A stretch of 64,000 nt of DNA from Caprella mutica (Eukaryota; Arthropoda; Malacostraca; Amphipoda; Caprellidae), in NCBI GenBank assembly GCA_947561585.1, contig CANNZV010002473.1, forward strand, positions 32,641 to 96,640. Direction: 5' to 3'. A program made the position numbers and the translations under genes. Under the pieces are notes generated by a model. That model saw only the letters and a program-made list of their open reading frames with translations. It searched no databases and was not told the origin of the DNA. This document shows, one piece after another, positions 13,853 through 26,392 of this stretch. Within the stretch, counting starts at the first letter, position 1, and each line of letters opens with the position of its first letter.

Positions 13853-14097
13853 GGGCAAGTTATGAATTAGCGGCTGGTTTCACATCTTCGGTCATATAAG
13901 GAAAAACGATATAATAAAGAATATTTAATGTAATTTTAATTAGTATCCATTATACCAGCAGGTATCATGGATACTAATTAGAATATGCAAGTATCATATA
14001 TACCAATTAAAATTAACATTAGCTAAATAACAATAATTGTATAGTTTTTCTTATACGATCGAAAATGAGGAACTGACCGACAATTCGAAATTTCCCC
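13853..14097. mobile_element. MITE family A, long form with internal palindrome
   Basis: The ends GGGCAAGTTATGAATTAGCG and the complement-like ACAATTCGAAATTTCCCC are flanked by TA at 13851-13852 and 14098-14099. The middle holds CAGGTATCATGGATACTAAT, a version of the palindromic core also found in family B (269-516) and at 61138-61331. Confidence 0.85.
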
Positions 14098-14291
14098 TAT
14101 GTGTATATTATTAATTTCTTTTCAGTGCTCTACACTCACTGTGTTTTTGAAATGTAAAAAGAGTTATCTGTTAATTTGTGTGTTTCTATGGCAGAACAAA
14201 TGACAGCAATAATAAGAAGGTTTGAAAGAGTTCACCAGCCATGAAATTGCTAGACTGAGAGATAGACCCAATGTCCGTTAGAGGGGGTAGT

Positions 14292-14485
14292 TTGCTGTGG
14301 ATCAGTTATTGGGTCAAACTGACCTGATTAATGGGTCAAACTGACCTGATTGATGGGTCAAACTGACCTGATTAGTGGGTCAAACTGACCAGATTAGTGA
14401 GTCAAACTGACCAGATTAGTGAGTCAAACTGAGCCTCATTTGTGGGTCAAAAGGAAACTTTTTATGGGTCAAATTAGGTTGACCC
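14292..14485. repeat. 22-bp minisatellite, about 7 copies
   Basis: The unit is close to GGGTCAAACTGACCTGATTA. Each intact unit contains GGTCA-AAC-TGACC, an inverted repeat with a 3-base gap. Later copies change to TGACCAGATT and TGAGCCTCAT. Confidence 0.88.
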
Positions 14486-14984
14486 GTTCATTTCATACCT
14501 ACAGTTGAAAATTCAAAGTTCAAAATTTATATCTTTTTTTTACACAAAATTTAAATACGTAATACAACTTCAAAAATATTTGGTAAAATAAAAACATTCT
14601 AGATTTTGAAAATATCTAATTTTCGTATCGATTTTTAATCTACAACATATTCTGTTTCACCTTTTTCTTTTTCATATGGAATTTGAAGTTGTTCTTGCAC
14701 TATAGTCTGTACCTTCAGTTATGATCTACACCTAATTAATTGAACACGAAAAAGATAAAGAAAATTTCTCCCGCTAAAACAAACGGAGATGACCGGAAAA
14801 ATAATGCCGAGTCATGTTTTTTAGGGAGATTTCTCTATCTTCCGGTAGCAGTTTGTCAAGTGGGTAATGGTGAGAAGAAAAAGGTAAACTTGTGTTTACT
14901 TTCAAAGGTGCGAGGAAATAAAGGTCATAAATAGGAAATTATTGGCTATTAAACTAAAGAAAATACTGCAGACAGGCATTTAAC
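14486..14984. other. No convincing gene
   Basis: AT-rich sequence. A 64-codon frame at 14740-14934 lacks any recognisable domain, begins at a non-ATG codon and has no splice context, so I leave it out. Confidence 0.5.
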
Positions 14985-15125
14985 TGTTAAGACAATACTG
15001 ACAGTTAAGAGTCTTAAGACTGGCAGTTAAGGCAGTACTGGCAGAGTTACAGTTAAGACTGACAGTTAAGACAGTACTGGCAGAGTGACAGTTAAGACAA
15101 TATCGACAGTTAGTTAACAGTTAAA
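14985..15125. repeat. Irregular GACAGTTAAGA repeat
   Basis: ACAGTTAAGA and AGTACTGGCAGAGT words recur in mixed order about six times. This looks like a decayed minisatellite. Confidence 0.65.
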
Positions 15126-16110
15126 GCATTTCAAGTCACGTATTTGTGTTTACATTCTCAACCATTGGTTGCAGCCCTCTAGTCAGTCTGTTATATCACA
15201 CGTACGTCAAACACCTGGTAAATACTCTGAATGATACTGTTAATGATACTAGTTAGTATAACAGTTAATAACTGAGAAGTGTAACACTAACTGACTTTGA
15301 AGAAGGATAACAACTTTTAAACTTATCCATCTGACTAATCATATATGAAGGAAAATTAATTTGACTAGTTGTTTGTGTATACAGTATTATTGTATTATAT
15401 ATATTATATATACGTATTGATCTGTTAATTCTAATGACAAAAACTGAAATTAGGATTAAAGAATTAGAGTTGAATGTACATCTTTAAAAAAAATTATTAC
15501 TTTGATATGTAATGATAAGCTATGTTTCAGATACATCTAAGAAAAGTTAAAATATTTCTATAGGGGTTAATTATTACTAAATTCAATAAAGGGAAAGAAT
15601 ATATGTTATAATTTTAACTAAATATACTAAGGAATTCATAAGATAGTTTAACAATTTAAGAAGATGCATTTCCACCACAGTCTTGACTTCGTTTCATCTA
15701 ATTAGTTATTTCTTTAACATCTGCCGGATGTAGCGACTACCTACTTCGGTAACCGCCCTTCTGGATTAACCTCTCCGAAACTAAGTACAGGGAATTCAGA
15801 TTCCATGTGTTGGAATTGGAATCAGAATGGATTGGAATTGGAATCAGAATGTGAAGTATGAGCCTTTGCAGTAAGGTTTATAGTTCATATTTAGTATGAT
15901 GCATACGGCAGAAAAACACAATTGTATAACGAATTGGGCTTGGAATACAACCATACGGAAATAAAAAGTAAAGTCTGCAAGATGCTATACCTGTTGATGG
16001 AGAAAATAAATAAATAATGCATATAGGTATAAATTTAGTTATAAAGATTAACTTTTTAAAACAAAAATGGACGAGAAGTTACGAGTAATAGGACATTAAT
16101 TAATTTATTA
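15126..16110. other. No gene seen
   Basis: AT-rich sequence. A less AT-rich patch at 15720-15790 has no ORF. A short duplication, ATTGGAATTGGAATCAGAAT, occurs near 15820-15850. Confidence 0.45.
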
Positions 16111-16594
16111 GGGGGTTTAACGTCTGCTTCGGAACCAAAGGCCATATCGCTGACGTCAAAAGGAAATTAAATACAAGGGACTGGAAGAAGCAGTCAGAGA
16201 GGAAAGTGGCTCCATGAACAAAGTCACTTACCACCGTCGGTGACAATGCTCATGGATGCAGAAAAGCTACTCCGTGAATACAGTCACTTACCAAGGAATG
16301 TGACGAAACGGGACACAAGCACCGGTGGCTGCACTCACGGATGGAAGAGGAAAATGAAGAGGTGATAGTAAATGAAGCCTACGAGCCTACCTAACACAAA
16401 ATCTAAGACCTCGTAGTTGAAGAGCATAACCCTAGCGCTATCCTCTAAAACTGCAAGTAGCGTTAAAAAAATGATAAACATGGTAAAAATGAAAAAAGAC
16501 AATCCATAATCCAAATTACAACAGTTCGGGGCCCAAGGGACGCCACCCCCCTTCTCTTCCATTCACCACAGACAGCTTCAGGATAGAGCCCCTG
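16111..16594 (+). repeat. Dispersed repeat D, copy 1
   Basis: It runs from GGGGGTTTAACGTCTGCTTC to GGATAGAGCCCCTGGGGGC. A second copy in the same orientation is at 54881-55351 and an inverted, truncated copy is at 38217-38672. It is less AT-rich than its surroundings, suggesting a transposed sequence. Its class (SINE or non-autonomous DNA element) is not resolved; there is no ORF, A-tail or clear terminal repeat. The small minus-strand frame inside it is not conserved as a gene. Confidence 0.8.
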
Positions 16595-17315
16595 GGGGCT
16601 AGTAATAGGACAGTTTCATATTATCGATCATAGAAGAAACCAATAATTTAACTTGTTAACTAGTTATTATTGTTCTTTTTATTATATTATAGTAAATGTT
16701 AGAGTACAGATTATTGAGATTAAGGACATAAAAGGGTTAAAGGACAGGTTAAAGGACAGATTAAAGAACATTAAAAGGTTAAAATACATATTAAGTACAT
16801 AAAATGTTAAAGTACAGATTAAGGACTAAAAAGATTAAAGTACATAAAATGTTAAAGTACAGATTAAGGACATAAAGGCACACACCAACCAATTGACTCA
16901 AACATATGAGAATAAATCTAATGTTTATTGACACCATTGCCTAAAGTAAGTACTAGCGCAGACAATAGTTAATGCTATGCTATTTAAATACTCTTATTAA
17001 AAATAAGAAGCTAAGTAATTAGGTTATACAAAATAAACAAAAACGTATTATCTGGCAAGGTTAATTAGATAAAAATTTATATATTTTCGTGAAATTAATA
17101 CCGTTGACATTTTTCTCTGATAGTACAGACACATAAATAGGTACATGGTGTAAATATTGTCTACACAAGCAAATAGGCATTATGTAATTTATATTGAAAC
17201 TTATACTAGTTTATTCATAAAATGTAACGGCCAGGAAAATAAGAAATAATATTATCAATAAAGCTACCTAGTCTGTTAGTCGTAGATATTTTTCTTGTAT
17301 ATACATAAGTAGGTA
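16595..17315. other. No gene; irregular TTAAAGTACA-type repeats
   Basis: Between 16720 and 16880 the words GGACATAAA, GGTTAAAG and TACAGATTAAGG recur irregularly. The rest is plain AT-rich sequence. Confidence 0.5.
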
Positions 17316-17532
17316 GGGCAAATTCCGAATTACCGATCGGTTCCACATTTTCGATAATATGGTCTAGGTATGTACTGAAATAATTATTATATAATTTATT
17401 TTAAATTGGCATATAGGAATCATGGAATCAATTAAAATAAAAGTTTAATAACAATTATTATTATTATAGGTATACTTTTTATTAGGAATATGATCGAAAA
17501 TTCAGAACCGTCCGATAACTCAGCAGTTACCC
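17316..17532. mobile_element. MITE family A copy
   Basis: The left end is GGGCAAATTCCGAATTACCG and the right end is GATAACTCAGCAGTTACCC. TA flanks both ends (17314-17315 and 17533-17534). A degraded core, AGGAATCATGGAATCAA, lies in the middle. Confidence 0.82.
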
Positions 17533-17534
17533 TA

Positions 17535-19789
17535 TCTCTTTTAGGTACAGCTAAGTAACTTACTTAAAATCAGAGGCTTTGGGAAGCGTTTCACTAGTCT
17601 GCTAAGGTAGGTAGTCCGTAGAATCGATCGCGTGACATTTTACGTAGCCTAGTTAGTACCTGGGCAGGTAAAGAGTAAAGTCGATAATAAGGACACTAAA
17701 TGTCATTTGAAAGCACATCTCACTCTGTTAAGTAACTGTAAATACAGTATAAAATTAGGCCTCCCTGGTTTATAGCAATATATTAGGAATATCTAGCATA
17801 GGAACTTGGTTCATTGGAAATGTTGTCCACTGTAGTCTGTATAGATCGATAAACAGTCTAACTCTATAGAAAAATACAATTAAGTAACTTTTAAAAGAAT
17901 AAATATTATTTGGATAATTTATACGTATCACATCACTCATTAAATCCATTCACTATTTAACTACTTGTATTCAATAAATAAACCGGCATCTAGAGGTTCA
18001 CAAGTCGAGTTTTCAGTCACTGATGCCAGAGCGAATGGCACATAACACACACACTAACGCTGAGTCCAAAAGGCAACTGACTGCTCACTCTAACTTGCGG
18101 AACTCCAGTTTCAGAAAATTGAACAACGGGTTGAACTTCCTCTGCTAAATCGTTAAAACAATAGTGCTGAGATTAGAAAGACAGGATAGGGGTGGAGGGA
18201 GGAGTTGCATCTTATGCCACTAATGACAGCAGTTTATCTCATACCTAATAGTCATCGGTACCTACATTGAATAGCTTTTCGAAAACCTGTTGCTGAATGG
18301 ATGGATGGATGGATCGTTTGGATGAGATTAGAAATGCGTTATCCTGTTGTATGATAGCGTGTAATATGGCACCTTAATGTTTATATCATAGACATAAATC
18401 GTAAAAAGTGTTCGCGCCTTGAATGCAGAGAGAGAAAGGATGATTTTTAACTGCATTGGCACATGCTAAATAGAGGGAAGAAACATGAAATGAAAAACTG
18501 TACTATGTAGAGCAGTGACATGTAACCGTATTCAATATTCTACCAAATGTACATTGTTGACAACCTATTTAATGATTATTATTTAATTTATTTTTCTTTC
18601 ATGATGCGCAGTCGAAAATATTCATTCTGAATCTGCATAATAATGAATGAGACTGTGTCATCAAAATGAAATGATAGAGAATTAGTCGCTTCTCATCTTG
18701 TGAATCATTGTTATTAATAACATTTTAAAGTGAGATATGAATTTGAAAAATAAATACGAAGGTTTTCTTTGCACCAAATATTATCATTAGCCAATTATTT
18801 CTTTCTATCAGCGGTACATGGTTATGGCAAAGATAGATGATTAGATTCTAATCAATGGGTTCAATTAGTGTTTTTTTAGCACTGCAATAACATGCGAATA
18901 AGTTAATCCGTCATGACGTTGTTTTCGTTGTTCTTCTTTTATTTGTTTCATCAAATGACACCGAATAGGAGTGATGTGAAGAACATGGGATAGATTTAAG
19001 GTACACCAAAAATAATATCGAACCCAAAACTGAGTAGTGAGGTATACCGCTTTGCAAAGGTGAAATACCTTAAATTTTCTTCAATCAAGATCTAAAATTC
19101 TATTCTATTATTATATACGAAACGGAGTTATCTTGTTAAATAATTATTGACAAAAGATACAGTTCTATCACAAAATATCTTTGCAACACGTAATTAAAAA
19201 CGTTCCGCAGGAATTTTTTTAAATTTGTAAAAAGTATTTTGATGAAAATAGCAAGACCTCGTTTCCAATTTTCTTCAATTGCATAATAAAATACTAGGTT
19301 GTGATTGATAACTTCTTTTCCAGACGAATATATCCCATGACAAATTGTCTAATTTGATAATTTAGATAGAGTCAGTACTAATAGATAGGCAAGATGATTG
19401 ATAGGGTGAAATCGAAAGATATTACCACTTACAGCCATCTTTAAAGACGTGTAAAATAAATAGTAGAAAGTCTAGCAACTCAATTTGTCGATAATTTCAT
19501 CAATTAGGGTCTATATTATGAAATTCTTATTAAAATAAATGTGATAAGTAAATAAATATAAACAACATACTCTTTGAAATGATGCATTTAAAATTATATG
19601 ACAGATTTCATAATAATATTTTTTTGCAGAAACAGCAAACCTCCACCAAATTTAATCTAATTTTTTTTTTGTAAAAACTGATACTTTTTGAGATATGAGG
19701 GTTTAAAGTTATTTATTTCCTATGCATTACTGAAGGATTGAGAACTTGAAAATACTCGTGTCTTCATTGAAATTTCTCAAATATTATAG
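17535..19789. other. No gene seen (2.25 kb)
   Basis: AT-rich sequence with only a short ATGG run near 18298-18314. I find no ORF, exon or transposon end that I can defend. Confidence 0.5.
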
Positions 19790-19796
19790 ATTTTAA

Positions 19797-19832
19797 TGTA
19801 GTTTGTTGTAGCCGCTAGTTTACAACATCAGA
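19797..19832 (-). repeat. Fragment of the dispersed core repeat
   Basis: AATGTAGTTTGTTGTAGCCG followed by CTAGTTTACAACATC matches one end of the core seen at 2535-2628, 57672-57772 and 61814-61930. Confidence 0.55.
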
Positions 19833-20039
19833 ATTTTTTTATTTAAATTTAATTTGGTAGGGGTCGTCCAATGGGAAAGATCCAGAATTTTGTTTTCGAA
19901 TTTCATGAGACTGGTACAAAATTCAAATTTAAAATGAGAAACATCACTCTGGTACGTCACACTCACCTAGCTGTGATATTTCTAATTAAGGTCAGTGAGG
20001 TCAATGTCACGTCACATGAGAAACAATAAAACATCTTCA

Positions 20040-20598
20040 GTGTGTCACTGTGAGATGTAGATCACTGTAGAGTCATTGCCTCGTGACTGTAAGATGTAGA
20101 TCACAGTAGAGTCATTGCCTCATCACTGTGAGATGTAGATCACTGTAGAGTCATTGTCTCATCACTGTGAGATGTAGATCACTGTAGAATCATTGCCTCA
20201 TCACTGTGAGATGTAGATCACTGTAGAGTCATTGTCTCATCACTGTGAGATGTAGATCACTGTAGAGTCATTGCCTCATCACTGTGAGATGTAGATCACT
20301 GTTGAGTCATTGCCTCATCACTGTGAGATGTAGATCACTGTAGAGTCATTGTCTCATCACTGTGAGATGTAGATCACTGTAGAGTCATTGTCTCATCACT
20401 GTGAGATGTAGATCACTGTAGAATCATTGCCTCATCACTGTGAGATGTAGATCACTGTAGAGTCATTGTCTCATCACTGTGAGATGTAGATCACTGTAGA
20501 ATCATTGTCTCGTCACTGTGAGATGTAGATCACTGTAGAGTCATTGCCTCATCACTGTGAGATGTAGATCACTGTAGAGTCATTGCCTCGTGACTAGC
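20040..20598. repeat. 39-bp minisatellite, about 14 copies
   Basis: The unit contains TCACTGTGAGATGTAGATCA followed by CTGTAGAGTCATTGYCTCA. Copies differ at GCC/GTC and GAGTC/GAATC. It does not code. Confidence 0.93.
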
Positions 20599-21047
20599 CG
20601 TCACTGTGAACTCATTGCCAAAGTAAAAAATAATATCTAATCATTTTACTCATCTAAAATTTCAATGCAATCAAGTGTCAATATTATTTTTCATACTTAA
20701 AAGTTAATTCTATAAATTTAATTATATTTCTTAATCAAAGTTTAAAATTCTCACATATTTGTTATTAATTCTATTTAAACGTTGAGTTTAAATAACCTCT
20801 TGATTATATAAATTTCCCATTGATTTTTGATCTTTTTCATTAAATTCTAGTAATTTGACTAATTTTCTCATTTAAAGTTTAAAATTCTCGCATATTTGTT
20901 ATCAATTTTTTCCATTAATTTTTTCTTGACAAAAAAATAATTTTATAATAGAAAATTACCTTTTTGTCATTTCATCAAATTGGCTTCTAAACTTTATACC
21001 GAAAGAAGATGTAAAAATTACTCCTGTGGGTTGAACTGTGATCAATA

Positions 21048-21222
21048 GGGTTGTGACAATACGCATTTAAAATCATAAATCCTGAAAATATTATAGACGG
21101 ATTGAATTAAAGAGTATTGAATGGTTCTACACTAAAGGTATATAGTATTCAATACCATTTCATTCAGTTTCGTTTGTGATATTCTTAAGATCTATGATTT
21201 TAAGAGCATATTGTCACAACCC
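21048..21222. mobile_element. MITE family C, intact copy
   Basis: The inverted ends are GGGTTGTGACAATACGCATT and AGCATATTGTCACAACCC. They are flanked by TA at 21046-21047 and 21223-21224. The arms extend inwards through TTTAAAATCATAAATC. Other copies or ends are at 12885-13053, 57432-57537, 48311-48335 and 52160-52187. Confidence 0.87.
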
Positions 21223-21224
21223 TA

Positions 21225-21971
21225 GTGATCAACAATTTTATTTTTATAACGCAACACTGCAGATGAATTAGTTTCTTCCTATATATGTATGTATATATGT
21301 TTACCTATGCTCTGCTCTGTGTTTTTTTTTTCTTTCTTCTGTTCTCTTTCTTTCTCCTTTTTTCTGTTATTTAATATTTAATTGCCCAAAAGATCTATTT
21401 AGATCTATAAAAGGGCTTGAATTGAAGAAAAATTATAACAAGATGTAACTTTGTACTATGTTTTTTTTTTTCAATAAATCTATTATCCTATTATCCTATT
21501 AAAATAAAAAAATAAACAATTTTTTTTAATTCAAAATTCACCTCGTTCAGCATTCTTGAGCTTTTCAAATTCATGGATTTACAATAAAAACAAATAGTTA
21601 CGTTTTACGAAGATACTTAAATAATAATGGATGAATAATAAATAGGAAGTTAAAAAAGGTAAACTTATTTTTGTGAACATTTATTCAGATCAATTATGCA
21701 TTGCATATGTTTACTTATCCGAAACAAGAAACTAAAAGAAAACAATGTTCTATTTTCAAATAAGTTTCCACAAAGACAGACATTTTCATTAGTATTTTCT
21801 TCATTGTGCATATGAAGATATAACTAGAAAAGATACAACCTTTTCTTGTATTTTTATTATGTGTATCAAGAATGGGAAAAAAGAGGACATCTGGAAAGTA
21901 GCTTAATAGATACAACATAATAAAAAGTACATAATATTGAATCTAATCAAAAATAATTAATTTCGAATATT
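21225..21971. other. 3' flank of gene 1, no other gene
   Basis: AT-rich sequence with T-runs. On the minus strand an AATAAA hexamer occurs near 21850-21858, about 115 bases past the gene 1 stop, and another near 21680. Either could serve for polyadenylation. A small minus-strand frame at 21715-21918 has no recognisable feature. Confidence 0.4.
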
Positions 21972-23778
21972 TTAGTGGTGACTATTAACGTGAGAATTTA
22001 AAGTTCTCTCACAGCTGTAAAATGCATAACAATTTTCTACCGTGCAGTAGTATATTTTGTTAGCACCCTCGCCATGCTTCTCGTAATGGTGTCTGTCCAA
22101 ACTCCCCTTCGATTGGTAAGGTCTGTAGCAAATAGGGCATTCGAAAGGACTGGGGTTGGGTTCTTCCAGAGTGTCCACTTCAGTAAAAGGGAGCTCTGAA
22201 TGTCCAAAGCTGGGGAAATGGTCCAACTGGGTCAGCTGGCCCTGGGCTAGATCCGTTTCAAAAGGAGATGCTGCAAAATAGTTTATAATCATTATTCCAA
22301 TTGAAGTAAAAAGTAAATAGTGCGTATAAAGTTTTCATTCAAAACCTAGAAGCTATATTACAGTACAGGCAAGGAACAATATCAATTGTTAATCCATTTC
22401 AACCACCAATTATTGCAGAAACTTATTGCATTCGAAAAGCTAGTGTACGGAATAGTTTCAATCTGCTACGCGTCACAATGAAATGTTTTATGTAAAGTTT
22501 TGGAAGTACCTACTATTATTAGTTAGTTCTTTACCTTCATTCCTAATCACAGGTGTGATTTCATTCCTAATCACAGGTGTGATTTCATTCCTAATCACAG
22601 GTGTGATTTCATTCCTAATCACACCTGTGATTTCATTCCTAATCACAGGTGTGATTTCGATGTCCCTTCCTCGGCTAATCTCTTCCCTTTGTCTAGCTGC
22701 TTGCAACTCTGAAAAAATAAATAATCTTATTTTTTTATTTCGAAATAGTCTTTGACAATTAGTTCAATTTTGGTAAATAAGTAATACTAATAAAATATGA
22801 ATGAATATGAAAGATATAGAAATTGACTTCAGAATTAGCATGCAGATTTTTGGAGGTAAATTGCTATGATAATATAGAGATGATGTGTTCGATAGACTTA
22901 CCTCTGATGAAAGCTTCTGTGTAGATCTGCTGCGTGTTAGATTCAGTGCAGAGGGAAGTGAAGGATTGGGGGAGAAATGGGGGTGGATTGGGAGAAGTGA
23001 AGGATTGGGGGAGAAATGGGAGTGGAGTGGGAGAAGTGATGGATTGAGGGAGAAATGGGGGTGGAGTGGGAGAAGTGAAGGATTGGGGGAGAGATGGGGG
23101 TGGAGTGGGAGAAGTGAAGGATTGGGGGAGAAATGGTAGTGGGGTGGGGGAAGTGAAGGATTGGGGGAGAAATGGTAGTGGGGTGGGGTAATTGAGGGTT
23201 TGGGGGAGAAAGGGATTGAGGGAAGTGGATGGGAGAAGAAGAGGAGAGAATGGGAATTGGGGAATGAAAGTAGTAGCAAAATATGAAGGAGGAAAAGGAG
23301 ATGGGAAATGATCAGACGAAGATGGTGAATAATCGTTCGATGGTGATGAATTTGGTGACAAGGAAGGGGATGTATGGGAAGATTGGGGAGAGTAAGAATG
23401 TTCCCCATCACTATTCCCCACTGAAGAATTGGAGGGAAGATTTTCTTGCTGAGCATTCGACTGAAAACAGAAAAATAAAAAGTTACATACAAGATGTGAG
23501 GAAAAAGCTAATCTGTCTTCTTCTCTTTACACCCACATATAACTTCCTGATAGATTTGTTTTCTTTTGAACAGTGAGCGTCACTTTTAAATTACAGAATT
23601 AGAGAACTATGAGCAACATAATAAAGTACCCTTTCCGTGGTAGTACATTAGTTCTGAATAGTAAAAAAATAAGTAAAATATTCCTATTTAATATAAATAT
23701 AACAAAAATATTTACCAATACACCTGTCCTCAAATACTGAATGACCAACAGCTGTTGTGGTGTCAAGTTGTTATCCAT
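21972..23778 (-). CDS. Gene 1: paired C2H2 zinc-finger protein with repeat-rich exons
   Basis: I infer four coding exons: 23778-23716, 23460-22902, 22708-22535 and 22270-21972. All introns are GT-AG, their phases (0, 1, 1) join without a break, and the result is about 364 residues. The start is the only ATG before an in-frame upstream stop. Residues 1-21 begin MDNNLTPQQLL. Exon 2 is Ser/Pro-rich and carries about seven 12-residue repeats of the PPFLPQSFTSPT type. Exon 3 starts with a charged LQAARQREEISRGRD segment, then five ITPVIRNE repeats. The last exon has finger 1 (C310, C313, H326, H331; CX2C-X12-HX4H) and finger 2 (C341, C346, H359, H363; CX4C-X12-HX3H). Paired C2H2 fingers suggest a nuclear, nucleic-acid-binding protein. 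The layout recalls the alternative 3' finger exons of insect lola (inference). There is no BTB domain here, so this could also be the 3' part of a longer transcription unit. Targets are unknown. Confidence 0.78.
22538..22660 (-). repeat. 24-bp coding repeat in gene 1 exon 3
   Basis: Five units encode ITPVIRNE or ITGVIRNE. Each unit contains AATCACA..TGTGATT, a palindrome around a central GG or CC. On the plus strand four units read AATCACAGGTGTGATT and one reads AATCACACCTGTGATT, as if its centre had been flipped. Confidence 0.85.
22950..23215 (-). repeat. 36-bp coding repeat in gene 1 exon 2
   Basis: About seven units encode a 12-residue motif of the PPFLPQSFTSPT type, with P/L and S/N variants. 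The plus strand is G-rich (GGGGGAGAAATGGGGGTGGA). All reading frames through it are long because the repeat lacks stops, so frames other than the gene frame are shadows. Confidence 0.88.
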
Positions 23779-23904
23779 GTCTGATGACTTTTCAATATGA
23801 CTGCTTGGTTTAAACTGACCCTACCAAGCATTACCAAGCATCAGTTTATTCTTTCCCGTGGACACAGCGCTTCCTATTGTTTCCTTATTCTGGTGTGGGA
23901 TTTG

Positions 23905-23955
23905 GAAGGAAATGGTAACCAATCGGCATGGAGAATATATGCCCCGCCCAATCTC
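23905..23955 (-). promoter_or_regulatory. Possible core promoter of gene 1
   Basis: Read on the minus strand, there is a GC-box-like GGGCGGGGC (about 23941-23949), then CATATATTC, then CCGATTGGTTACC with an inverted CCAAT, 130-170 bases before the start codon. This is a motif match only and may be chance in AT-rich DNA. Confidence 0.25.
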
Positions 23956-25202
23956 CAAATAACCCTGTTTTGAAACAGACTGTTTCAGGTACTTGGACAA
24001 GCAGTCGGATTAAAGTTGTAGTCAGTTCCCTTAGGAATAAGAAGAAGTTGTAATAGCAATTACTGAAATGTTTCCAGTATTAGAATTTAAATTTATAATT
24101 CAATATTTATTAACACACTGTATATTGCTTCATTTTTTAAATTTAAAATCAGACATAGGTTCTTTCTAAGAAATAATAAATACATTGTTAACAAGAGAGA
24201 TGTAAGGACAAATGGAAATTTTCTTTTATATAAAATTAGGTACAATAGAATTACCTGATATCGTTCGGTATGAATGAGTTGGAACAAAAGAACTTAATAG
24301 ATATTAAAAAAATATCAGAGTTATTAAAAAAGCATTACAAACATTTCAAATAAATATTTCAAATTCATCAACTTATAAAATGTTTAATCATTTATACATA
24401 TAACTCATTCTTTTGATATTAAATCCTATCATTATAATCTTTCTTACATTCAGTATAACCCATAAAATGTTGGATTTCTCCCTTAGATTATAATTCATTG
24501 AATTTAAAATTTATTTACCGTCAGATTTGTAAATTAAATCAAGTTATTTTTTACTAAAATTGGAAAATTGGGTGCAGTTACGCATACTAAATTCTTTTAA
24601 TCTGCCTTAGTCTGTTGTAAAAATTTAAAATAAATTCTAAGTCAATTTATTATCAATAAAGTCACTTTAGTATAAAAAAACAAGGAATTGGTTCTAAAAT
24701 TTTAATGCTATAATAAATTGACTGGAGATTTGTTTATTGATTGGGATTAGAATTTTTTTTATTTTTTTATTTAACTATTATGAATAAGTTTATTTAAAAT
24801 CAACCATTTAGATTACTTTGCTAAACAATTGTAAAGCATATAAATAATGATATAAAGGAACTTATTCTAAATACTGCATCATCTACAAAGAAGGTGTAAT
24901 TAAAATAAAATTAGACTCAAAAGAAAATACCTAAGATTGTAAAGTCTTATATTAGGCCTATTCTATCTTTATTTAAAATCTTTAATTTGTACAATTATCG
25001 CCTGTTGCTTAAGTAACTTACAACTTTATTAAATGTTTCCTTTACGGCATAGTTGAGAAATTTTTAGTTAAAATATCATCCAAATTCTACAATGTTTTAC
25101 ATTATCATTTGCTTATGTGATAATTACAGAACACTAATGCTTATTCATTTTATATTCCATCAACGATTATTTCTCTGTTTCAATCTGGAGAATAGACCAA
25201 AC
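23956..25202. other. No gene seen
   Basis: Very AT-rich sequence. A small hairpin, TTTTGAAACAGACTGTTTCA, lies near 23970. Short frames at 24093-24287 and 25092-25274 have no features of genes. Confidence 0.5.
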
Positions 25203-25380
25203 AATGAGAAAAAAATACGGGTCAAATTGACTCATCCTAATATTTTACTCAAAACAAGTCATATTGACTCCTAATTCATAGTCAGATTGACTCAGGTAGA
25301 GTCAATCAAGAAAAAGACTCCAATATTGGAGATACGCAGCCTTGACTCAAGCAATGAGTCAGGCTGACTCGCAATTTTTT
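25203..25380 (+). repeat. Repeat E, left copy (TGACTC-rich)
   Basis: It begins TGAGAAAAAAATACGGGTCA and contains AAATTGACTCATCC and GACTCAGGTAGAGTCAATCA. The inverted partner is at 36181-36362, which has about 70 extra bases of GAGTCA/TGACTC repeats near its end. The many TGACTCA words are part of the repeat. Confidence 0.72.
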
Positions 25381-26392
25381 CTGTTAACATTTTTTTTTTT
25401 TTTGTTTACATCCATTATCATTTTTCATATTCAATATAGTATTGGAATTATAGCTGTGGTGATGCATTAATTAATTAATGTGGTGATGCATTAATTCCCC
25501 ATCAAGTCCATAGCAACACATCGGTAGTTGCGTAGAAAAAAAAAAACTATAAGAAGCTCCAGATCGAGTTTTACCAGTTTTTTTAGGTCCCGTTTACACT
25601 TAATTGGATTATTGCGGGAATTATTAAAAATTCTCTTCATTGTAAGTTACACAACAGTGAAAAACTGGAAATAACAGTTTATCAATATAGGAAATAAATA
25701 CATATACCAATATGAAAATATGCACAAAATCAATGGAGACTTAAATGCACTTTAAGTAGTTATCTATACTTTAATATTTAATTCAATCTATATATCTAGA
25801 TAATATAATACGCTACAACATTATTAAAAAAAGTTAGGCTAAGAGACCTGAAAACTTACAACTTACTTTATTTATCGAGTTTAATTTTGTTTTCGAATTG
25901 CAAATTCAATTGGAATTATCAACCCTTTATTTACAATTGGATAGATAGGATTTAATTCGATATACTATCCAGGATATTTTCAGAGGCTATATGATGAAAA
26001 AAAAAAAAAAAAAATGTCCACAATGGTTATCATTTTTCTGACTAAATATTAATATATATATATTACACGACTGAAAATATTACCTTTTTTATTTACTGAT
26101 TATTGAAATTGGATCGAAATATGGGAAACATTTTGTTCTATTTCAAATATTTGTTTCTATTTCAATTATTTGTTCTTTCTATTAAGAACACTGTTCTCTG
26201 ATCAATCAATATACTTTAAAGTATATTGACCAATGCACTAATATTTTGGTGCATTATTTTAAGTAGTAATTTATTGAAAAATTTCATACGGTATTAAAAA
26301 TTCAAATCTCAAAAAAAGTTGAAAAATAGTTTATCGAAGAGTGAAATAAAATTATAAATTAATCATGCATAGTATTCACAATAGTATAAATC
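25381..26392. other. No gene seen
   Basis: Very AT-rich sequence with T- and A-runs. A tandem pair of TGTGGTGATGCATTAATT lies near 25455-25497. No coding sequence is visible. Confidence 0.45.

Noticed and set aside
14740..14934. 64-codon Lys-rich plus frame
   Set aside because: Non-ATG start and no recognisable feature; length is within chance for this region.
22764..23576. Other-frame ORFs over gene 1 exon 2 on both strands
   Set aside because: They cross the exon boundaries and lose the splice-consistent frame; the exon 23460-22902 joins both neighbours in phase.
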